Source of the DNA: Chloroflexota bacterium
GTDB lineage: Bacteria; Chloroflexota; UBA5177; JANWHV01
NCBI GenBank assembly: GCA_025450375.1
Contig: JANWHO010000109.1
Coordinates: 1-8,715 of the forward strand
DNA length: 8,715 bases
Direction of reading: 5' to 3'
Shown: piece after piece, positions 4,761-8,715 of the stretch
How the letters are laid out: the number at the start of each line of letters is the position of its first letter
Position numbering within the stretch: the first letter of the stretch is position 1
Notes under the pieces: model-generated
What the model was told of the DNA's origin: nothing
Seen by the model: only the letters and a program-made list of their open reading frames with translations
The model's database searches: none
Made by a program: the position numbers and the translations under genes

Positions 4761-7616
4761 TCAGCCTGGTATTCCCTGGTCGGCTAACGCGGATCGTCCA
4801 TCGGAGCCCCGGAGCACCTGCACGACCACCACTCCCGTATTGCCTTTGGTGGTCCACACACTGCCATGCATGCCTTTGTGTAGACCCGGTACCGAATTGG
4901 CGGCGATGGTCGCCACCGTCCGGGCGGGAATCGGGTAGGAGGCGGAAACGACCTGCCCATCGGCGCCCATGAAGGTACCGGTGATCACGGTGGCCGTGGC
5001 CGACGGGTTGAACACGTACTCATATTCCTGGGTGGAGGCCGTACTCCCGCTGGCGAACGACCACCGATTGGACGGGGCGCCCCGGCCCTCGAGCGCGGCT
5101 CCGGTGTGAGAACCGATGTTGGGAGAGCCCTGGAAGTATTGCGCCTCTTCCGCGACGACCGGAATCGCTGACGTGAGTTGGAGTGCCAGTGGGCTGTGGG
5201 GGTTCTTCCCCAGCAAGTTCTGCAGCGCGAGGGTGGCGCGCTGTCCTGGTTGCACGGTTACCGTTGTGGTAGCCTGGTCCTTCCCAGTGCCGTCGAAAAA
5301 CCGAGCCGTCACTTTCGCGGCCCGGGTATTGGGATTGAGCAGGCTGATAAAGCACTGATCACCGCCCAACACCGAGGCATACCCGAAATACCAAGTCGTT
5401 CCCGGAGTGGACACACCCGGCTTCACGCCGGCGCCGAACTTCGCGGAGCCCGCCCCGTCGCCCCAGTACTCGACCCGCTCGGCCACGATGGGGCCGCTGC
5501 CGGTCACCGTGGTGCTGAAGGACTTCCCTGGGAGGGCGCCGCGGAGATTGAGTGTGTAGCGGCCAAAGGGTGGCAGAGCCGCCAATACGCTCGTGGCCGG
5601 GCCACTGGGCGGGGCTAGGGTAGCTGTGATGGTGATAGGGGTGTCGGCCGGATTCTGCACCGTGAGATACGGCTGGAAGCTGATCCCGCTATACCCTTCC
5701 GCGAAATACCACGTAGACTGCGGGGCGCTCTGACCGGGACTGACGTCGGTGTCGAGGCCCTGACTCTTCGCGTTCTTTCGGATAATAATCCGGTTCGCCA
5801 CCACGTTGCGGTCGGTTTGAATCAGGGAAGAGACGATCTGATTGTCGCCCACGTCCTTATTGACGTCTTCCACCAACAGCGATCGCGGCTTGATCGTGAT
5901 CGGAATCGAACGGGTACTGCCATCGGGGAACTGATAGGTCAGGCTGCCCATCGCGGGCTGCGCATTCGGATTCAGGACGGTCAGGGACTCGTGGAATGAG
6001 AGAGTCGAAGTCTTGCCGGTAAAGCCTTCCGCGAAATACCACTGGTTTCGGGGCGGTGGGCTGAGGCGGATTGCCGTCTGAGCCGTGAGCCCCGAGGTGA
6101 GCCCCCGTGCCTGAAGCTGATAGGAGCCGGGCGCCAGGCCGGAGGGAAGGGTCACGGTGGCCGTGAAGCCGCCAAGGGGATCGGAAATCGCGGCGCCGCC
6201 CGACGGGGTAAGCGGAATAGTAGTGAGGTTGAAACCGACGTTCTCTCCCGCGCCCAACCCATGGCCGGTCACCAGAACCTGGGCTCCGGCCGGCGCGTCC
6301 GCCGGGCTCACCTGGATGCCCGGGGCGGTTGGGGCGGCCACCACAAAGTTCGCGCTGCCGTTGTCACCCCCGCTGCCGCTAAAGGCCACCACGAGTGGAG
6401 TGCCGGCCGGCGCGGTGGGCGAAATCGTTTCCGTCGCGGTGAAGTGACCGGTCGCGTCGACCACCGCGACCGCGCTCCCGTTGGACGTGAAGAGCCTGGT
6501 GGTGACGTAGACGTTTTCGCCGCCCACGAACCCCGAGCCCATGATCTGGACCTGTGCTCCGGGCAGGGCAATCGGTGGCGAAAAGGTGATCTGGGTCAAG
6601 GCGCCAAAGGTGAGAGGCTGGGCGTAGCCCACCTTGCTGATATTCCCGTTCACCAGGACCGTGGCCGGCCTGGTAGCGTCGGCCGTGGGGGGGACGCTAA
6701 GGAGGGCGGTAGCCCCGCCGGACCCGTCAGCGCTGGCGGGAGAATTCTTGAGCGCGTAGGCGCCAAGCCCAAGGTCAAAGTATCTCAAGGTAAAGGTCAC
6801 GGGCTCGTTGGGTTGGAAGCCTCCGGCCTGCAACTGCAACGCGGTGCCCACGGCGGCTGGATTGGGGATGACGACCAAGGTGTTGGTGATGGCCGGAGGT
6901 TGCAGGTTGAGAACAGCGCTCGCTTGATCGTGTTGACCCGTGCCGGTGACGCCGCCGGTCAAGGTAAGGTTCTGGGCGCCAGTTCGGGCGTTGAGAGGAA
7001 TGACCACCGTGGCGCTGATATCGCCAGTCGCGCTGGTGGTGATCGAGACGGGACCGGTCGCGGGAGTGACGGCCAGACCGCCCAGAGTGATGGTCAGCGG
7101 ATCATTGGCGGGGAATCCCGCCGCCTGAAGCGAAATCTGGTCTCCCAGATGAGCCGTGCTGGCTTGACCGTTATTGACGGTGGGAGTCAACAGAGTGCCG
7201 GGAAGGAGGATACCGGCTCCAAGCCCGGTCTTCTTTTGTTCCCTGGCCGTGATTTGATTGGTCGCCGGTACGTCGATAGTCAAGGGTAAGGCGAGGCTTG
7301 GCGCATTAAATCCGCCATGGCTGTCGGTCTGTACCACCCCAAGGGGGAAGGTGCCCCCGCTATTTACCAGGGCGACATCCACCATGACGGGATTGGCCGC
7401 GGTGCTGGGATCAAAGCCGGTACCGCTGAGCGTTAGGGTGCCGTGCGGGGTGAGCGATGATTGTCCCGAACTTATGGTTGGCGCTTGGCCGAGCGTGGCC
7501 GAGACGGTTGGCGCTCGGCCAAGCGCGGTTGAGACAGTTGGCGCCGCGGCGGCAAGGCTGCCGGCGGCAACGGTCAGCGCGAGAAGAAGGCGTCGGGGAC
7601 TGGATAAGACATTCAC
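4761..7616 (-). CDS. Large secreted modular protein: five Ig/IPT-like repeats plus four WYFAEG-type repeats
   Basis: 951 residues from a GTG start at 7616. The open frame extends to an ATG at 7703, but that start overlaps the candidate promoter. The GTG has AAGGGA six bases upstream and leads straight into a signal peptide (SSPRRLLLALTVAAGSLAAAA, cleavage near 25). Residues 25-49 hold a duplicated APTVSTALGR / APTVSATLGQ. Five repeats of 80-95 residues start near 48, 144, 244, 340 and 432; each has a 'G..l.l.G.GF.p.e.v' turn (SGTGF, QAAGF, QAGGF, MGSGF, TGHGL) and later a 'D..G.F.at..lP' segment, as in IPT/TIG or bacterial Ig-like folds. Four repeats of about 105 residues follow at 525 (WYFAEGFTG), 635 (WYFAEGYSG), 742 (WYFGYAS) and 851 (RWSFASG), each continuing to an 'NP' strand (VLNP, VQNP, LLNP, VFNP). 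No C-terminal membrane anchor or sortase motif is visible. It is probably an adhesin or structural surface/extracellular protein; there are no catalytic motifs and the function is unknown. Confidence 0.85.
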   Translation of the reverse strand: MNVLSSPRRLLLALTVAAGSLAAAAPTVSTALGRAPTVSATLGQAPTISSGQSSLTPHGTLTLSGTGFDPSTAANPVMVDVALVNSGGTFPLGVVQTDSHGGFNAPSLALPLTIDVPATNQITAREQKKTGLGAGILLPGTLLTPTVNNGQASTAHLGDQISLQAAGFPANDPLTITLGGLAVTPATGPVSITTSATGDISATVVIPLNARTGAQNLTLTGGVTGTGQHDQASAVLNLQPPAITNTLVVIPNPAAVGTALQLQAGGFQPNEPVTFTLRYFDLGLGAYALKNSPASADGSGGATALLSVPPTADATRPATVLVNGNISKVGYAQPLTFGALTQITFSPPIALPGAQVQIMGSGFVGGENVYVTTRLFTSNGSAVAVVDATGHFTATETISPTAPAGTPLVVAFSGSGGDNGSANFVVAAPTAPGIQVSPADAPAGAQVLVTGHGLGAGENVGFNLTTIPLTPSGGAAISDPLGGFTATVTLPSGLAPGSYQLQARGLTSGLTAQTAIRLSPPPRNQWYFAEGFTGKTSTLSFHESLTVLNPNAQPAMGSLTYQFPDGSTRSIPITIKPRSLLVEDVNKDVGDNQIVSSLIQTDRNVVANRIIIRKNAKSQGLDTDVSPGQSAPQSTWYFAEGYSGISFQPYLTVQNPADTPITITATLAPPSGPATSVLAALPPFGRYTLNLRGALPGKSFSTTVTGSGPIVAERVEYWGDGAGSAKFGAGVKPGVSTPGTTWYFGYASVLGGDQCFISLLNPNTRAAKVTARFFDGTGKDQATTTVTVQPGQRATLALQNLLGKNPHSPLALQLTSAIPVVAEEAQYFQGSPNIGSHTGAALEGRGAPSNRWSFASGSTASTQEYEYVFNPSATATVITGTFMGADGQVVSASYPIPARTVATIAANSVPGLHKGMHGSVWTTKGNTGVVVVQVLRGSDGRSALADQGIPG
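7476..7544 (-). repeat. 2.3 copies of a 30-bp in-frame tandem repeat
   Basis: On the coding (minus) strand, GCGCCAAC starts at 7544, 7514 and 7484, giving two full 30-base units and a partial third. The units differ at a few positions, mostly transitions. They encode APTVSTALGR, APTVSATLGQ and APTIS directly after the signal peptide. This looks like a slipped-strand duplication that has since diverged. Confidence 0.8.
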
Positions 7617-7622
7617 GGGCAA

Positions 7623-7628
7623 TCCCTT
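7623..7628 (-). promoter_or_regulatory. Ribosome binding site that selects the GTG start of the secreted protein
   Basis: Minus strand reads AAGGGA, then TTGCCC, then GTG at 7616. The 6-base spacing and the signal peptide immediately after the GTG make this the preferred start over ATG codons at 7703 and 7670, neither of which has a purine-rich site in front. Confidence 0.6.
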
Positions 7629-7674
7629 CGTGGCTGTGGGGGAGGACGGTGGATGGCATGGGAGATCCATAGCC

Positions 7675-7703
7675 GGTATAACCGACCAGGCCGTACCATG
7701 CAA
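7675..7703 (-). promoter_or_regulatory. Candidate promoter for the WYFAEG/Ig-like protein gene
   Basis: Minus strand: TTGCAT (7703-7698), 17-base spacer, TATACC (7680-7675), each sharing three to four positions with the sigma70 consensus. The predicted transcription start near 7668 gives a leader of about 50 bases to the GTG and argues against the upstream ATG at 7703. Called by eye. Confidence 0.35.
7677..7682 (+). promoter_or_regulatory. Candidate -10 element for folC
   Basis: TATAAC on the plus strand (5 of 6) overlaps the opposing -10 (7675-7680) within GGTATAACC, a nearly symmetric sequence. No good -35 lies at the expected distance, and the leader to the folC ATG would be about 90 bases. 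A TAAAAC at 7750-7755 is a weaker alternative. Confidence 0.25.
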
Positions 7704-7781
7704 TCTGTTAACGTGGGCAGCGGGAGAAAAGTCACGGACGGCGACGGGCTAAAACGGCGCCCGCTGGAAAGGAACGTCTCA

Positions 7782-8715
7782 ATGCGGGAACCGGTGGGCT
7801 TGGCCTATTTGCGGAGTTTCCCCGATTTCGAACTGGGTAATGTACATCCCGGAACCGCGTTTACCCTCGATCGGGTGCTGGCCCTCCTGGAAGAGGTGGG
7901 ATCTCCGCATCTCCGCCATCAGGTCATCCATCTGGCCGGCACCAAAGGCAAGGGTTCGACCGCGGCCATGGTGGCAACAGTGACTAGGGCCGCCGGCTAC
8001 CGCACGGGGTTGTTTACCCAGCCGCACCTCGTCACCGTCTATGAACGGTTCCAGGTGGACGGGGTGTGCATTGAGGATGCCGAGCTTTCGGGCGTGATGC
8101 AGGAGACCGTGCGACCGGCGGTCGAGCGCCTGCGGCTACGCGGGATCAGTGGGGTGCAGCAATTCGAGGCACAGGTGGCCCTTGCCTTACTCTGGTTCGA
8201 GGCTCGGGGCGTGGACGTGGTAGTGCTTGAGACGGGGCTTGGAGGGAGACTGGATGGCACCAACGTGGTACCGGCTCCCCTGGGTACGACCCTGACCCCG
8301 ATTGGCTACGACCACATGGCCGTGCTTGGCCATACGCTGGCGGAAATCGCCGGTGAGAAAGCGGCAATCATCAAGGCCGGGGTGCCGGTGGTCTCGGCGC
8401 CGCAAACGCCTGAGGTGATACCGGTGTTCTTGGCGGCGGCGAGAGCGCGTCATGCCCCGCTGACTCTGGGCAACCGTGACTGGCGGGCCCGGATGGAGGA
8501 GGTGAGCCTGACCGGCACCCGCTTCAGTCTGGAGGTGGATTGGGACGGAGTGAGACAGGCGGGAGTGCTGGTCCCTCCCGCCTGGTACGACGCGGATCGC
8601 CAGGGTCTGCTGCGTGGGCTGACCACGACCCTCCTGGGCGCGCACCAAGCCGTCAACGCGGCGACGGCCACCATGACCGTGATGGCCGCGTCCGCCAGGC
8701 TGCCCCGCCTGAATG
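7782..8715 (+). CDS. folC: Bifunctional folylpolyglutamate synthase / dihydrofolate synthase FolC (partial, runs off right edge)
   Basis: My translation from the ATG at 7782 gives 311 residues with no stop. Family members are about 420-440 residues, so roughly the last quarter is outside the window. FolC is a cytoplasmic Mur-ligase-like ATP-dependent enzyme that adds glutamate to dihydropteroate and/or folates. Motifs: YLRSFPDFELG (9-19), P-loop HLAGTKGKGST (50-60), GLFTQPHL (76-83) with ERFQVDG, FEAQVALALLWF (128-139), VVLETGLGGRLDGTNVV (147-163), LTPIGYDHMAVLGHTLAEIA (171-190), EKAAIIKAGVPVV (192-204; Lys193 aligns with the lysine that is carbamylated in folylpolyglutamate synthase structures), and LLGAHQAVNAATA (284-296) opening the C-terminal domain. 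The start is supported by AAAGGA 8 bases upstream (7768-7773). Whether it has both activities cannot be told here. It is divergent from the secreted-protein gene. Confidence 0.93.
   Translation, partial: MREPVGLAYLRSFPDFELGNVHPGTAFTLDRVLALLEEVGSPHLRHQVIHLAGTKGKGSTAAMVATVTRAAGYRTGLFTQPHLVTVYERFQVDGVCIEDAELSGVMQETVRPAVERLRLRGISGVQQFEAQVALALLWFEARGVDVVVLETGLGGRLDGTNVVPAPLGTTLTPIGYDHMAVLGHTLAEIAGEKAAIIKAGVPVVSAPQTPEVIPVFLAAARARHAPLTLGNRDWRARMEEVSLTGTRFSLEVDWDGVRQAGVLVPPAWYDADRQGLLRGLTTTLLGAHQAVNAATATMTVMAASARLPRLN

Noticed and set aside
5695..6042. CRISPR-like or mobile-element repeat from the identical 18-base copies
   Set aside because: There are only two copies 330 bases apart, both in frame at the start of WYFAEG protein repeats, so they reflect protein modularity.
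6261..7289. 342-codon plus-strand open frame antisense to the large secreted protein
   Set aside because: It is rich in Gly/Arg/Asp with no recognisable domain, lies wholly opposite a gene with clear repeats and a signal peptide, and is expected from GC-rich codon usage on the other strand.
4761..7703. Annotating the secreted protein as 980 residues from the ATG at 7703
   Set aside because: The extra 29 residues overlap the candidate promoter, no ribosome binding site precedes that ATG, and the signal peptide starts at the GTG at 7616.
1..8715. Defence island, toxin-antitoxin pair, transposase, integrase, phage gene or tRNA
   Set aside because: No translation shows such motifs, no tRNA-like cloverleaf or attachment-site repeat was seen, and all coding space is taken by six genes of envelope or housekeeping type.

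Overview
The window is dense, high-GC DNA holding six protein-coding genes and no RNA gene, CRISPR array or insertion sequence that I can recognise. The organism is most likely a monoderm-type, high-GC environmental bacterium, and I lean to Chloroflexota or a related lineage. That lean is inference. It rests on a secreted protein with a Thr/Pro 'TPTAT'-type linker, a large exported protein with WYFAEG-type repeats, a GT87 (DUF2029) membrane mannosyltransferase-like protein, and a FolC with a TKGKGS P-loop. No rRNA or marker gene is present to settle it.

Layout, left to right. (1) 1-748, minus strand: N-terminal 249 residues of a secreted protein with a Thr/Pro-rich linker and a C-terminal domain resembling DUF4367; it runs off the left edge. 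(2) 749-1003: a divergent regulatory region with overlapping candidate -10 elements, an 11-bp-period direct repeat and two hairpins in the presumed leader of gene 1. (3) 1004-2053, plus: GT9 (heptosyltransferase-like) glycosyltransferase. (4) 2086-3396, minus: RarA (MgsA) AAA+ ATPase. (5) 3479-4717, plus: GT87-like polytopic membrane glycosyltransferase. (6) 4761-7616, minus: a 951-residue secreted protein made of five Ig/IPT-like repeats followed by four WYFAEG-type repeats. (7) 7617-7781: a second divergent regulatory region. (8) 7782-8715, plus: the N-terminal 311 residues of FolC, cut by the right edge.

Strands alternate perfectly (- + - + - +), so no two neighbours can share an operon and each gene should be its own transcription unit. 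Both convergent junctions (about 2079-2099 and 4717-4750) carry a GC-rich inverted repeat without a U-tract, touching a stop codon. Two of the three divergent junctions carry overlapping -10-like hexamers on both strands.

Functionally the genes do not form an obvious pathway. RarA (stalled-fork maintenance) and FolC (folate synthesis and polyglutamylation) are housekeeping. The two secreted proteins and the two glycosyltransferases could all serve the cell envelope, and the Thr-rich linker is a plausible O-glycosylation target, but the sequence does not prove a link. I see no convincing undescribed defence, mobile or biosynthetic system. The most distinctive element is the modular WYFAEG/Ig-like exported protein.
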